From Pyxicephalus adspersus (Eukaryota > Chordata > Amphibia > Anura > Pyxicephalidae), in NCBI RefSeq assembly GCF_032062135.1, contig NC_092864.1:24584571-24648570 (forward strand): DNA of 64,000 bases. The letters run 5' to 3'. Positions 20,908 to 33,346 of the stretch are shown piece by piece. The notes beneath the pieces are model-generated. The model saw only the letters and a list, made by a program, of their open reading frames with translations. It made no database searches and was not told the DNA's origin. The position numbers and the translations under genes are program-made. How positions within the stretch are numbered: position 1 is the first letter of the stretch; each line of letters opens with the position of its first letter.

Positions 20908-23770
20908 CACTGCTTGAGGCAATCAGCTGTAAATGTAAATGTAGAAAGGAATCAAAGGCTCCATGAGGTTACTTGCACTGAAATGCAAAATAGGTGGAAG
21001 GAATGAAAAAAAAAATATTTTTAATCGGTATTGTTATTATTATACAGTGTTTCTAATATATAGTGCTTTATAAAATGTCATTGGGTTATGGGTTTTTATA
21101 TCTACTTTAGTATCTATATAGAAAAGGGGCCACTTGACTTGCAGGTTTTAGAACCCCAAATATCTGACTTTGGTCCAATAACTTTAAAAGTTTATTAAAT
21201 GTTTGACTTTGCCTATGATGTTATCAGCACACTTCTTTGTGCCAACTGGATAATACCATGAAAAGGAAATGCAGATTGATCAAACAAGATTTTCCCTAAC
21301 AAGAAAGCCAGAAGGCAAACAGTGATTTAATGTAACAGCAGAAGCCAGCACGCACATCAGCAAGGTGCCCATATATTATAATCATTTCCAGACTGTCAGT
21401 TGGCAGCGAGTATCATCCGTTGTGTACCCCTCTGGCAAAAAGAAGATTAGATAGTCCTCCTCTTCCTGACATTTCTTTGAACGTTTAACGTAACTAGTTG
21501 GTTAGCATTTGCAATTATTTGGTTTGAAAATTAAATCCTCTGTACAGATCCTGTTCATAAGAGCTCTGTCCGCATCCCATGCCAAAAAAAGAACAGTAAT
21601 AGCATTTGCTGTTGTCTCCCGTCTTTACCAGCACAAATCAAGGCTCAACACATGAAGGTTTATTGAATACAGGAATGCAATGACTATATTAACATGTAAC
21701 TCAAAGGAACCAATTACAAATCATGTATTGAAGTAGAGTCCTAACCAAATAAAGTTTCATTTCACCTTTTTCTTTTCATCTTGGTGCTTTTTGCAGCCAT
21801 TTTGCAACTACTTTTTACATGCATGCATTACAGCAATGGCTTCATTGTATTTCTAAGAGTATGTTCTGCTGGTGACAGTGGTACATCATGCCTGTTCAAT
21901 GTGTGTTGAACAACGTGCAATCTCCAACAGAAGCCTGTGTGATGTGATAGCAATGCACAACCTTTATGTAGTACAGCAGAGAGAAAAATATAGCTGCCCC
22001 ATGTACATATATATTTACTACTTATATGTACAAATTATAAAATAACACATAATAATGAGCTGATATTAACATAATCAATTTTATTTATTTTGCTTGTGTA
22101 TCTTAAAGCTTTGGAAATGATTTACATTCTCTATTAAAAATAATAATTCTCTATAAAGAACTTTATTGCCTGGGCTCACATCCATTTATGCATATTACCC
22201 TGAGTTCCCAGCTCAGTGTCCACCTGTCATAAAGTCTGCTCATGTTTATTGGCAGTTTGACAAAACAGAAAGAAGGACCCCTTGATAAGTCCATGACTGT
22301 CACTCATTAAAGTGATTTTTGTTTTTCTTCAAGGCAAAAGTCTGTATATTACTACCAGAGACTGGGAAGAACATTGCTCCAGCAGGTTCGAAAATGGCAA
22401 GAGAAGCAGTGTTGGGAGCACCTATCTGTGCTATCCTCCTCCCATATGTTTGAGCGTTTAGTAGGTAAACAAAATATAGGGCACTGGATAGTGCAGGGCA
22501 ATCACATTTGACAAATAGAAAATAAAAAGTGTTGTTCTGGGGATTTGGTTTATGTTTTGGGTTGTTTAGTAGTATTTGAAAGTTTTGGATTATTCCTTCA
22601 CACCCAACCACTCTCTAATAGCTATGGACAACCTAGGTAGGCACAAGACCCAGGGCTCCGCTACAATCCTTCAAATTTTGCAGTAAACTAGGGAACTGGC
22701 TAAATTTGCTGTGCACCTGACTATCAGAGGAGGATGCACCTATAGGCTGTTGGTATCTAATACTGTTGGGGTTGCAAATTTGCTACCCTGCCTAGAGCCC
22801 CATTTCCATTTAATCCATTTCTGTGAAGAATATAAACCAAATTATTTACCCAGACACCATTTACAATTAATGGAAATATGAGATGTGAATGGAAAGTTCT
22901 TCATTCAGAATTCATTGCAGATTTAGTAGTTACTGAACATTTGAGACACGTAAACATCTATTAGTTCCAGCCCAAGAATATATATCTGGTAGCATGAAAA
23001 AAGAGTAAATTGAGGATTTAGGTAACTATCGGTGAAGGATAGGATACATACTCTTCCAAAACTTCAAACTTTTCTAACTTTTTCAGAGTTTTTCAGGTGC
23101 ATTCCTTTATTTGCCAACACTCAGCCCTTTCAGAAAAAGGTGTTCAGTATAGATAATACTACTCCAAAACCCACAGTTCATTTCCTACATTTCTGAAGTC
23201 CAGAAATAATTAAGTATTCAAAGTGGGTAGACTGAAAGTGGTCTTCTGAAGAATAAGTTAGACTACCGTCAATGTTCTTGTTCAAAGTATTAAACCTTCC
23301 GAAATAAGATTCAATCTAAATTTCAGATAAACAGCTAATTACAGAGGTAAAATACAAATATATTTTAAATGCATTACCTGCACTAATATTTGTAATTCTT
23401 TTCAGGCTGAATTCTGGGCACTCTGGGCTGAATTCATAGCCAGGTTGCTGCACTCACTATTGATAAGTAATTTTACTTTTTCTTTTCTTCCCTAACCTAC
23501 TGAACAGACAGTAAGAGCACAGCAACACATTATTGACTTTATTTATGCTCTTTTACTTTATAGTAACTTTTTCTACTGTCCTTAGGCTTTCAGTGTTAGA
23601 TTGACAGCACTTTATAAAAAGTAATAAATATATGATCCCATATCTGCCATAAAAGTATTATATCAGTTACTTAATATAATAAAGACTTGATTATCTCTGT
23701 GCACATATTAAAAATGTATTATAAATATATACGTCTTGGCTGAAATCATAGAATAAGAAAAAAAAAAATG

Positions 23771-23775
<5 letters not shown>
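20908..23775. other. Intergenic, nothing recognised
   Basis: AT-rich sequence between the Harbinger-like MITE and the AT/GT microsatellite. Short open frames show no family resemblance. Confidence 0.5.
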
Positions 23776-23818
<43 letters not shown>

Positions 23819-23870
23819 TGTTTGTATGTGTGTATATATTTATATGCTGTATGTGTGTGTGTATATGTAT

Positions 23871-23908
<38 letters not shown>
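23776..23908. repeat. Compound (AT)n/(GT)n microsatellite
   Basis: AT repeats at 23776-23817, then mixed TGTG and TATG units, then AT repeats again to 23908. Open frames across it (YIYIYI) are an artefact of the repeat. Confidence 0.95.
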
Positions 23909-23911
<3 letters not shown>

Positions 23912-24287
23912 CACCAAAAAAGTGTTAGACTGATCGAAATACATTCAGTAAGACATATGACAACATGGTGTTCACAAAGACAGAAATTAAAATAATGTTT
24001 TATCTAATCATTTTTTTTTTTTGATCAGATGATGATTCCCTGTCTAGGGCTTACCTAGTGAAGTGTTTCCAGTCATTGAATGTGCTGGTTGGTACCAAAT
24101 ATTTACCTGTGTATGTGGCTTTATTATCTGTTCGCCGAGTTGCAGAGAAAACTGCAGGGGTACAACACCTGCAAGTCAATGTCTCTTGCTCTACATAATG
24201 AAATATATGACAAAAAGCAGACACCTTTCCAAACTATTAAATTTGGGCATTTTTAATGCTACCATACATAGTACAACAGCATAGTAT

Positions 24288-24619
24288 GGACAGCACAGTG
24301 AGGTTAGCCCTCCAGCCTTTGCAGCTCTAGGTCCCAGGTGTAAATCTCAGCCAGGACACTATCTGCATGGAGTTTGCAGGTTCTTCCCGTGTTTGCGTGG
24401 GTTTCCTCTGGGTTCTCCCATATCGCAAAAAAATGCAGTTAGGTAATTGGCTTTTTCCCAAAATTGACCTTAGACTGTATTTAAGACGTATGACTGAGAT
24501 AGGGACATTAGATTGTGAGCCCCTCTGAGGGACAGCTAGTGACATGACTATGGACTTGTACAACTGTAAAGCGCTGCGTAATATGTTGGTGTTATATAAA
24601 TACTGTATAATAATAATAG
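24288..24619 (+). repeat. tRNA-like SINE, copy 1
   Basis: Homologous over its length to the copy at 37178-37490. The shared blocks include GGACACTATCTGCATGGAGT, GGGACAGCTAGTGACATGAC and the tail CGCTGCGTAATATG, ending in TAA triplets. The 5' head is damaged: the box A region is shortened compared with copy 2. Confidence 0.75.
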
Positions 24620-24959
24620 TACAAGGACTTTAGACAATGGTCCCCCTTCACACTTGTGGTGACTGCACAAGGGATAGCATGTCCAGCATGACTCTCCGCA
24701 CAAAACCAGGTCCCCAAAGACTTAAAATAATATTAATACTTAACCTTACAAATGCTCTTTTGGCTTTATAAGAACACACACTCTAAACTATTAGGAAAAT
24801 CTCTTCACAGAGAAAAGGAAACATAGCCACTGAATTGACCGTGCCAATTTAAAACAAGGGTAATAATATGGATCCCTCCCACTACTGCATCTGTTACTGC
24901 CTCCATTCTGGGAAGGTTTTGCAGAATGTCTAAAATTTGTACCAATTCAATTAAAAGTC

Positions 24960-25235
24960 GGTAACCAATGTTGGACAAGAAGCATGTTGTCAGCACTCCA
25001 GTTCACCCTAATAATGTTCAATGCAGTTGAGGAGATAGCGCTATGAGGTCCTTCACACCCAACTCATTAAATCACATTTTTATAGAGCTGGATTTATGCA
25101 TAAGGCACGGTCCTAAAAAAAAAAAAAAAAACACATCCTCTAAGCTGCTGCCACATTGTTGGCTGTGCTAGATTGTTGAAGTATTTGTATGCTGCTGTAA
25201 CCCCCTTCACTGGAAACACCTGATTTCCTTTTAAA
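24960..25235 (-). pseudogene. Second decayed Tc1-like transposase remnant
   Basis: Collinear on the + strand with 16460-16690: a 'GAGCTGGATTTATG' block, a poly-A insertion at 25117-25131, then 'CCCTTCACTGGAAACACCTG'. No frame survives. Identified mainly by similarity to the copy at 16.3 kb. Confidence 0.45.
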
Positions 25236-26400
25236 CTTCAAAGCTGATACAGTAAAACCTAGTATCACCACTGAAACATTTCTGGTAAACTTACCGTCAT
25301 GACTGAATGGTTTTACTGAGACTATTAGTTTATTGGTACATGCTTAATGATTAGATCTAAATAGGCGAGTGTTCAGAATGTACATCATCATTAATCTTTT
25401 ACTTGAACATTTTGCAGGCTTCTGCCTGTGATGTCTTCAGTGCCATGTTGGCTCCTTTAGCAAAAGGATTGCCAGATAAAAATACATTATCCATACATAC
25501 ATTATTCAGATCATCCTACCATCCTTAGTTTCATCACCTATAAAACACTTAATCACATACTACACAAATTACATCCATATATCCAAGACTGGTTTGAGCA
25601 CAGCAGGCAGTAAGAAGAGACATGAATTTATTCACAGCTGAGATGTTTTTAAGCATTTCAAATGCAGATACAAAAGATTTGTTTGAATCCCATAAGGTCA
25701 CCTTATAGAATGATGATCTTTGCCAGTTTTTCTACATGCTATATTGGTATAAGCTGTGAACCCTTTATCATTGGAGGTGGTGCACCCATAAATGTCTTCA
25801 ACCAATATAAAGGACAGTCACACAGGTGTCTTGTTATAAATTGTCAATCAGGACATTGTAGGTTCCAAGTGACGCTAACCAATTTCTTTCCATAGTTCGT
25901 GTAAAACTGCTCCATTGTCAACATGTTGCTTCATTGTGAAAATGTTCTACCTAAGGAGGGTAGTTAGAAGATCCAAGTAATGGTAATGCCAAGAACAAGC
26001 AAATGAACAGAAAATATGTCAGGTACATTGGAAGTCTTTACACAATCCCATCTAGAGAGTTTTTCCCCTATATTGACAAATGAAGCAGCCCATTTATTGT
26101 CCTTTTCATAAGATATAGAATATGCAGATGATTCACCGGATGTTTTAAGAAGCTTATGATGTTCAGACAAAATAACTTAAATTCTTAAAAATCTTCTTTG
26201 ACTGAACAACAGTAAAGTTCCCAATAAATTTCCATTCATTTTACAAACACAAAAACATTTGGTAACAATTCGTGGCTAGGCCCTAGTAAAACATACATTT
26301 AATGTAGACAATATGTAAAATAATCTATATTTAGTCTTAAGTATAAAACATTCTAATATACAAATTATTAAAAATATTTCCCTTAAAGAAATATAGGAAG
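25236..26400. other. Intergenic, nothing recognised
   Basis: AT-rich sequence with no supportable coding region or repeat by eye. Confidence 0.5.
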
Positions 26401-27567
26401 TGTCATGTAAGAAGTCTCTGGTGCACGTCAGATTTACTATTATTATCCTCAATTCAACATTGTAATGCCTCCAATGCACCAAGTACAGCCGGGTGATGTT
26501 TAATTGTTTGTCAGATTCACCAATAATCCCCTTAATGCAGCCTGATGGACTATTAACACAATACAGCATTGTGATGTGAAAGAAAAGTTAGTGTGGTTTT
26601 CATTGTGTTGTCTCTGGTGATTGTCAGGTGCACTATAATGCAATGATTGGGATGTTTTGGTGCTCATCAGATTCACTAATAATGAACTTGTTTATTGTGA
26701 TGTCTCAAATAGTGATGGTGACTCTTTAGAGGGCCCCCTACCCACTTGCCACCGTTTCCTTTATCATGATAGTGATACTAATAAATGCTTCCGGGTATGA
26801 GACACTGCTTAGGTCTAGCACCCAATTGTTAGTCCCAAATACTTTAACATAACTGAGAGAACGGCCTTCCTCCTCCTTGTCACCAACACTGGGGAATTCA
26901 GGTAAAAAATGCAGACATATCAAATAAAAAGTTTGGGATGTGGGGGGCTTTAAGACATAATATTATTTTGCCCTGAGCGGGAAGGTGGGAGTCTCCTTAA
27001 TGCACTCAGGAACGGATTGTGAGGTCTCTTGTGCTTTTCAGTTTTACTAACATTAACTTACTCCAGTATTGTAATTCGTTAAAAATGCCCTGAATGTCTG
27101 GCAATTGTAGGATTCATTATTAATCCATTGATTAACATACACTATACATAAAGATTTGTACATAGTCATTCTAATGAATTATTTTCAAAATAACAGCAAT
27201 ATTGGTCATAGTGCTTCTGAATTCATGCACGAACTACAAAATTGTAATTTTTTTTGTCTTGTAAAGATTCACTGTTAATGCGCTTATTACAGCATTGTGA
27301 TGTCTTTGGCTCTTGTTAGATTCACTATTAATGCACTCAGTGTGATGTCTTTGGTGCTTGTGAGATTCTTAATTGATACATTCACCATGATGTATTTGGT
27401 TGTTTGTGAGATTCACTATAAAAATTCACTGTGATGAGTTTGGTGCTTGCTTACATCCATTGTTTGCATTCATTACAAATATCTGATGCACTTCATTATT
27501 CTATAAATACACCCCATGCAGATTTGTGATGTGTTTGTATGTAGATTGATTGGTCACAGCATTATGT
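26401..27567. repeat. Degenerate tandem array (minisatellite), ~45-60 bp unit
   Basis: Around a dozen diverged units share the core TGTGATGTCTTTGGTGCTTG followed by TSAGATTCACTATTAATGCA. The best units begin at about 27296, 27341, 27388 and 27430; older ones at about 26401, 26461, 26570, 26648, 27018, 27070 and 27239. Some unit gaps are filled by unrelated sequence (26730-27000). It lies 0.6-1.7 kb downstream of the BHLHA15 stop. Confidence 0.65.
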
Positions 27568-28137
27568 TGTTACCCCTGCCACATTATATCCAATTCACCA
27601 TATATGACACTAATGCATCTCCATTGTTTAATGTCTACAACGTATTTACATCTGGATATGTTTCATGTGGCAGTGCAAACAGCACTGAAATCTTTTAGCC
27701 CAAATGAACAATTTTTTTTATTGGATTTTCCTTTAAATAGTTGGCCCAAGTGATTTCCACCTATTGGAAAGATAAAACTGCTACATCCATAAAAATCTAA
27801 CACTACTTTCCCATTGTATTCATAAAATTTACATAAATTATAACAAAAACATATATTACAGAATCACCAACCACCCTATTCTTCCTAAAAGTTTTAAAAA
27901 GTAAATCTTACTTGCCATGATTCCATAATCTACATCTAGGCCCTATAGATCATAAATCATACATTTCTATATCCTGATTGAAAATCTGAACTGATTTCTT
28001 GAATGGCTGTGTAAAGTGCAGATGAGTGGACAAGTAATAAATCTATATAAATGGTACACTGTAGTAGCAAAATATATTTTTGAATATATAGTATTTCCCC
28101 TGCCTAGTATCAAAGTAGAAAAAATAAACCAGAGATA
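27568..28137 (-). other. BHLHA15 3' flank, probable 3' UTR
   Basis: Downstream of the BHLHA15 stop on the minus strand. A minus-strand AATAAA lies at 27722-27717, about 415 bases past the stop, and is a possible polyadenylation signal. Transcript evidence is absent, so the end is a guess. Confidence 0.35.
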
Positions 28138-28680
28138 TCAACTGCCCTGCCTAAAACTGTGGATTTGTGTGGAGTATTTTTCTAAGTGTTCATCTTTGTC
28201 CTCCTCTCCATGTTGTTGCTGGTAATGCTGGTAAAACTTACTGCCGCCGCCGCCGCCGCCACCAGAGCCAGTGTCCTGGGCAGCGGGAAATCCACTGGAC
28301 ATGTTTAGTATAGTAGCAGTTAATGTGTTGATGTAATTTTTTGCTAAAGTTAGCGTCTCAATTTTGGAGAGTTTCTTTTCTGCTCTGACATGTGGAATGA
28401 CCTCTCTAAGTGCCTGAAATGCATTGTTCAGTTTATGCATTCTCTGTCTTTCCCGTTCATTACTCTCCAGTCTCCGGATGCTATGCTCTTTCCCTTGGGA
28501 CATCTGCCTTCTTTTCCTGGCGCTCTTTCCCGACTCCTGACTCTTCCCTTTACTCCTCTCTTTGTATACAAAACACTTGTCGTTATCATCCTCACTTGAC
28601 GTCTGCTGTGCCATGCTCTCGTCCTCATCTTCAAGGTCAATCTCCAGCCTTCTTCTTGCTGCTCTGGCTTTTGTCTTCAT
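28138..28680 (-). CDS. bhlha15: BHLHA15 (MIST1), complete coding sequence
   Basis: A class A bHLH transcription factor that binds E-boxes as a homodimer and scales up the secretory apparatus in serous exocrine cells. The 180-residue single-exon frame starts at ATG 28680 ([11 protein letters not shown], matching the family's MKTK start) and ends at TGA 28138. Residues 1-68 hold an acidic block ([10 protein letters not shown]) and a Lys/Arg-rich stretch. The bHLH spans about residues 69-123: basic region [14 protein letters not shown] with the E-box-contacting Glu75 and Arg78, helix 1 [14 protein letters not shown], loop, helix 2 [20 protein letters not shown]. After it come a Gly run (140-146), the family tail KFYQHYQQQ (148-156) and an acidic end. 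Human MIST1 is about 189 residues, so the length fits. The acceptor at 28756-28757 shows the coding exon is preceded by a non-coding exon. Confidence 0.97.
   Translation of the reverse strand: MKTKARAARRRLEIDLEDEDESMAQQTSSEDDNDKCFVYKERSKGKSQESGKSARKRRQMSQGKEHSIRRLESNERERQRMHKLNNAFQALREVIPHVRAEKKLSKIETLTLAKNYINTLTATILNMSSGFPAAQDTGSGGGGGGGSKFYQHYQQQHGEEDKDEHLEKYSTQIHSFRQGS
28243..28262. repeat. (GCC)n run encoding poly-Gly in BHLHA15
   Basis: Six to seven CCG/GCC triplets on the + strand give the GGGGGG run between the bHLH and the KFYQHYQQQ tail. Length may vary between alleles. Confidence 0.9.
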
Positions 28681-28755
28681 ATTGAAGTAGAAGCAGGAAC
28701 GGAATTGACTGAAGCCCTTCTCAGAATGTTTCTTCTGGCTTTATGCATTAAAATT
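28681..28755 (-). other. BHLHA15 5' UTR in the coding exon, with 3' splice site
   Basis: On the minus strand CTGCTTTCCACAG ends just before 28755, a strong acceptor 75 bases ahead of the ATG. The mammalian gene also has a non-coding first exon (from memory). The upstream exon was not identified with confidence; see the finding on 29510-29640. Confidence 0.6.
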
Positions 28756-28757
28756 CT

Positions 28758-31608
28758 GTGGAAAGCAGTACGAGAGGATTAGAAACAGTCTCTTGAAACT
28801 GCGAGAATTGCTGCACCTGTTTTAAGATGATAGTGCAGTTTCACAATATGACACCACAAAATAAAAGTCTGTAACTAAAAGTCATAAATATTTATAATTA
28901 GAACCTAACCTCACCTTAACCTCTAATCACTATGGCTTTTTCAGAATTTTGTGATCAGAACAAAATTTCCCATTTTGCAGCATTTTGATTTACAATTACT
29001 CTGGTGTATAAACACAAAATAATTACATTTTCTGTGGAATTGGCTAATCTGTGGTAGCATGTTAAATGATTATTACTATTCACAAAAACAATGATTGATG
29101 GGTTGAAAAAAACAGCAATTTTCTTTAAATCTGCTCATTTAAGCAAAGTGACAGTTCTTGGGCTTGAGTGGCCAATCGCCAAGACTGTACACTGTCACAT
29201 GGAGAGAACAGATTATTTAGTCCTGAGGCCTGCAGCATGGAAGTAGTGGGGGGCACAAATCAGTAAGTTGGATGGGGGGTATCCGGAGGCACTTTGCCCT
29301 GAATGGTCAGGTGGCAGTACAAACATTATCAAGCACTTGGAGCATCCAAGCTTTTGTAAAATAAGAATCTGAGGCACTACTTACTGGAAAAGTTAAAACT
29401 GTTAAAAAGGCATTAAAAAATTATTTGAATAGAAAAGAGAAGCATTAAAATCCCTATTGGTTTTTTGTTCACTTTCTGTGTCCAGGTAGGTTAATCATCC
29501 TTTATGTTCTGTTCTGAAGAGACCTAACTGTTCAGATTGGCGGTGAGGTTGCGGTGTGGTTACTGCTTCTTTATGCCAGTGAACTCCAGCCTTGGGGGAG
29601 ACGCTACAAATACCTTCTCTCCGCATCAGCCCCAAAGGTAAATAATTGGATCTGGCAATGAGCTGTACAGTACCGTTTATTACTGTTAGTGATTATATGT
29701 GAAGTGCGAGTGACTGATCCATCCCGATGTAGGTCTGAACCACCCGTAAGTTAAAGGAAATCTATAGAAAGTGTGATGATTTGTTCTTGTAGACATTTGT
29801 CACTGGAAAATGTATCCCTTTGGAAGATTTCCTTATGACAAGTGTGCAATACTGGAGTTCCCCTCACATATATCTTGTTAAAAATGCTCACTACAAATAT
29901 AGGGGTGAATTTCACAGAAAGTAACACCAAATAGAGGATCTAACCCTTTCACCACCAACACCAACCCTTCTTTCTTTTTCCCGTAGTGTTTCTTTAGAGA
30001 AGGCGTCACTGTAAGTTTACCCAGAGCCCGCATAGAGCTGCAAGCTACACAGCATATTTATGTGAGTTTATGATAATGTAAAGTAAGCACATTGCTGTCA
30101 CATAGCCTATGTGACATTTTAGATCTTTAATGGGACCAAAATCCACTTGAAAGCCTTAAGAAAATACTTGCTGAGAGAATAAGCAGTACAAAAGATGAAA
30201 GGTGACAAGTGTAAAACAAGAAAGGTGAGAAAAGTTATTATTATAATTATTAGGCACAATGGTATTTAAGTAGGATGCATTACAAATGTGATATTTCTCC
30301 TCTAGTGAATAGATGTAAATACATGTTTGGGTTTTCTGGCTTTCTCTGTGCTATTTAATAATGATTTTTAATCTGCAGACTGTGTATTCAGCACTGGAGC
30401 CTCATGACTTCAGATAAGAAATATGAGATCCATTGTGACAAATAAAGTGCAAATATACATCAATAGGTGTCACTGAGCTTTAATCATATTTGTACAAGGG
30501 AGAAGCCAGTGTTATTATTGTATACAAAGGAAAAGTAGCTTGTGTTTTTAGTGAGTACACATGTAAAAGATTTGAACAGAGGGGATTACATTATTGTAGA
30601 GAGCACGATTCAAAGAAGGATCCTCTTTTCCATTTTTTGGGATTGATATCCATGGAGAGAAAGAATAAAGCTAGATGTAAACTGGAGCTGCAGTCGGTCA
30701 GTTATTGCTGCAGGAAGGTCAATTGACCAATACAAACTCCTTAGTTCTGCTTAAAACAATAAGATGTATACCCTCTCCATTATACGCAGCTCTGTTGGGC
30801 TCATGTGGTGCCCTAGGAGATTTGGGGGAAAACAACCTCAGCTTATATCTCCTAACAAAGATTTAGTCCCTGGTTCCAAACTGCGAGGGTTCAATGTTTT
30901 TTGTCGTCTATGAGGATGTAAACAGAACTTTATTTTCCATCATTCCCTGGCCAGCAACACGTTCTTCATCCATTCGACATCAGCAGGATGTTAATGGTCA
31001 CTTGGCCTTCTTCGCTTATAACGCACAACTACTGGCCCTGCATTGTGGGGAATGGCATGAGTTCCTGCGATTGCGGGCTTAGGAAAGAGGTTGCAAGCAC
31101 CAGTTTCAAGGATGAAGAATGTGCAGGAGAGCGGGGGATAAGGTAAACAAAATTACCATTTACTTTAGGTTAGGTTTTAATAGCATGGGGCATATAATAG
31201 CATATTATACAGAGGTACCGATTTTGTGGGCTTCTTTAGAAGTCAGGGTGTGACAGGGTGAAAATTCAGGGGCACGATAGGGAGAAAACTCAGTCACCCC
31301 ATAACAGGAGGTGCCTAAACAAGGAGCTTAATGCCAGGGTCACCTTATATTTACTTACCTTTACTTCTGCAGAGCCCTCCATACCTCCAGCGATACTTTC
31401 ATTAAAAAAAGGATACTTACCTTTTATTTCCGGAAAGCCATTCTCTTGCTGAGATCGGCACCTTTTTTTATAGTGCGTGAAAAGCCTTTTCTGTGCATAT
31501 CTGATATTGGGACACATGATGTAGGTATCCCAGCAGGCTCTGAGCTTCCCATTCCATCTTTACCACTGTGGAAGTAAAGACAGAGGGGGCCTCCGTTTCA
31601 AAAAAAAA
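28758..31608. other. BHLHA15 upstream region, no gene seen
   Basis: Should contain the BHLHA15 first exon and promoter. Nothing coding is supportable. The right edge runs into an A tract at the assembly gap. Confidence 0.5.
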
Positions 31609-32025
31609 NNNNNNNNNNNNNNNNNNNNNNNNNNNNNNNNNNNNNNNNNNNNNNNNNNNNNNNNNNNNNNNNNNNNNNNNNNNNNNNNNNNNNNNNNNNN
31701 NNNNNNNNNNNNNNNNNNNNNNNNNNNNNNNNNNNNNNNNNNNNNNNNNNNNNNNNNNNNNNNNNNNNNNNNNNNNNNNNNNNNNNNNNNNNNNNNNNNN
31801 NNNNNNNNNNNNNNNNNNNNNNNNNNNNNNNNNNNNNNNNNNNNNNNNNNNNNNNNNNNNNNNNNNNNNNNNNNNNNNNNNNNNNNNNNNNNNNNNNNNN
31901 NNNNNNNNNNNNNNNNNNNNNNNNNNNNNNNNNNNNNNNNNNNNNNNNNNNNNNNNNNNNNNNNNNNNNNNNNNNNNNNNNNNNNNNNNNNNNNNNNNNN
32001 NNNNNNNNNNNNNNNNNNNNNNNNN
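31609..32025. other. Assembly gap (417 N)
   Basis: The run of N follows an A homopolymer. Any open frame crossing it is an artefact. Confidence 0.99.
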
Positions 32026-33157
32026 AAAGTATAAGAGCCCTTTTTGTCTAAGTCATTATTACACCTTTCCTTGGGCCCTCTTTATCATTTATAACAACCA
32101 TATCTCTCAGGCTAGGCTTACAGGGCCCATCAACATCCATAAGTCCAAGCTAGGGGAACTTCAAAGTGGATGAACACTAGCTGGTTAGGGCTGATCTCTA
32201 AAAAGAAAAACTGGGGTGCTGGAGATTGTGGGGTAGAAATATTACAAAAGTTTGCACACTGAATCTAGCAATTTGGGAAGAGACTTTGCAGTACAAGGAC
32301 ATACAATGGAGGTGATTTTTGATGGAAAGCTAACATTCAGAGCACAATGATCTTATATGTTCCTTCTTCTTCTTACTGACCCACTATGGTTACTGTAATG
32401 CCTTATTTATAAGGAAGGTTTTAGATGCCGATAGCTAGTCTTCTAGCAAATTATTTTACTGCTCATATTCCCCCAGTTCTAAAACTATGTATTGGTTGCC
32501 AGTAAAATGGAAAATCAACTTTAAGATCTGTCTGCTGGCAAACATATGATGAGCCTGGCCTTCTTTCATACACCCCAACTTTGTGGAAGATATTTCCACA
32601 GTCAGTTCAACATGACAATTTCCCAGATCCATTATTTATTTCCAGTTATGAGAATGCTTCATATCTGAATATAGCACCTTGAGTATTGTAGGTAAATAAT
32701 TTTATTGTTATAATTATTAATAATAAACATTTCTCACATCCCAAACATAGGGCTGTCTTGCAATACCCGATGAGCCAATTATTGCCAAATTATATACGTA
32801 AGGGAATATCTTCCAAGAAGGATACCTGTATTGCAGACTGCTCACTTTAGAGAGATTTTCTTTCACTTCTTAAAATGTCTCTACTTAGTAGGAAAAAAAA
32901 AAACTGACGGGGGTTTAACTTTACCTTCTTGTCTAATCTCTATGGAAAAAGATTTAGAAACTAGATATAATATTATACATGGCAAAAAAAACTGGTTTGT
33001 TAGATCAGGAAAGACTAAGACCTGATCACATTGTCATCATTTATCTGAAGCTGTTCACTCAAGCATGATGCAAGACATATGATATGATGCTGTTTTATAT
33101 ACCATTTAAACATAGTAGGTGTGATCAGTACCTAGCGATCACCAGCAATGATGTTAT
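32026..33157. other. Intergenic, nothing recognised
   Basis: No gene or named repeat is supportable. Confidence 0.45.
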
Positions 33158-33346
33158 ACTAGGTACCACTAATAAATGGAGTTCTACAATTACCACCACC
33201 AATAAATTGGGCTTTGCTAGTTTGCACAAGTAAATGGGTTTAAAAAATTACCATCAATAAATAGGACTTTACTCATTTTCAGCAAATAGGAGGGTTCTAC
33301 TAGTTACCACCAATAAAGGGGCTCTGGTAATTACCCAATAAATCCG
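33158..33346. repeat. Degenerate minisatellite, ~28-30 bp unit
   Basis: About seven tandem units of the pattern AATTACCACCAATAAATGGG followed by GNTYTAC. Examples begin at about 33160, 33188, 33248 and 33304. Divergence between units is high. Confidence 0.7.

Noticed and set aside
23776..23908. CRISPR-like or regular-spaced array
   Set aside because: Simple dinucleotide repeats without spacers, in a vertebrate genome.
23768..23995. Frame encoding repeated Tyr-Ile
   Set aside because: Translation of an AT/GT microsatellite.
28410..28685. 91-codon + frame opposite BHLHA15
   Set aside because: Antisense shadow of the bHLH coding exon.
31568..32173. 201-codon frame
   Set aside because: Three quarters of it is assembly N.
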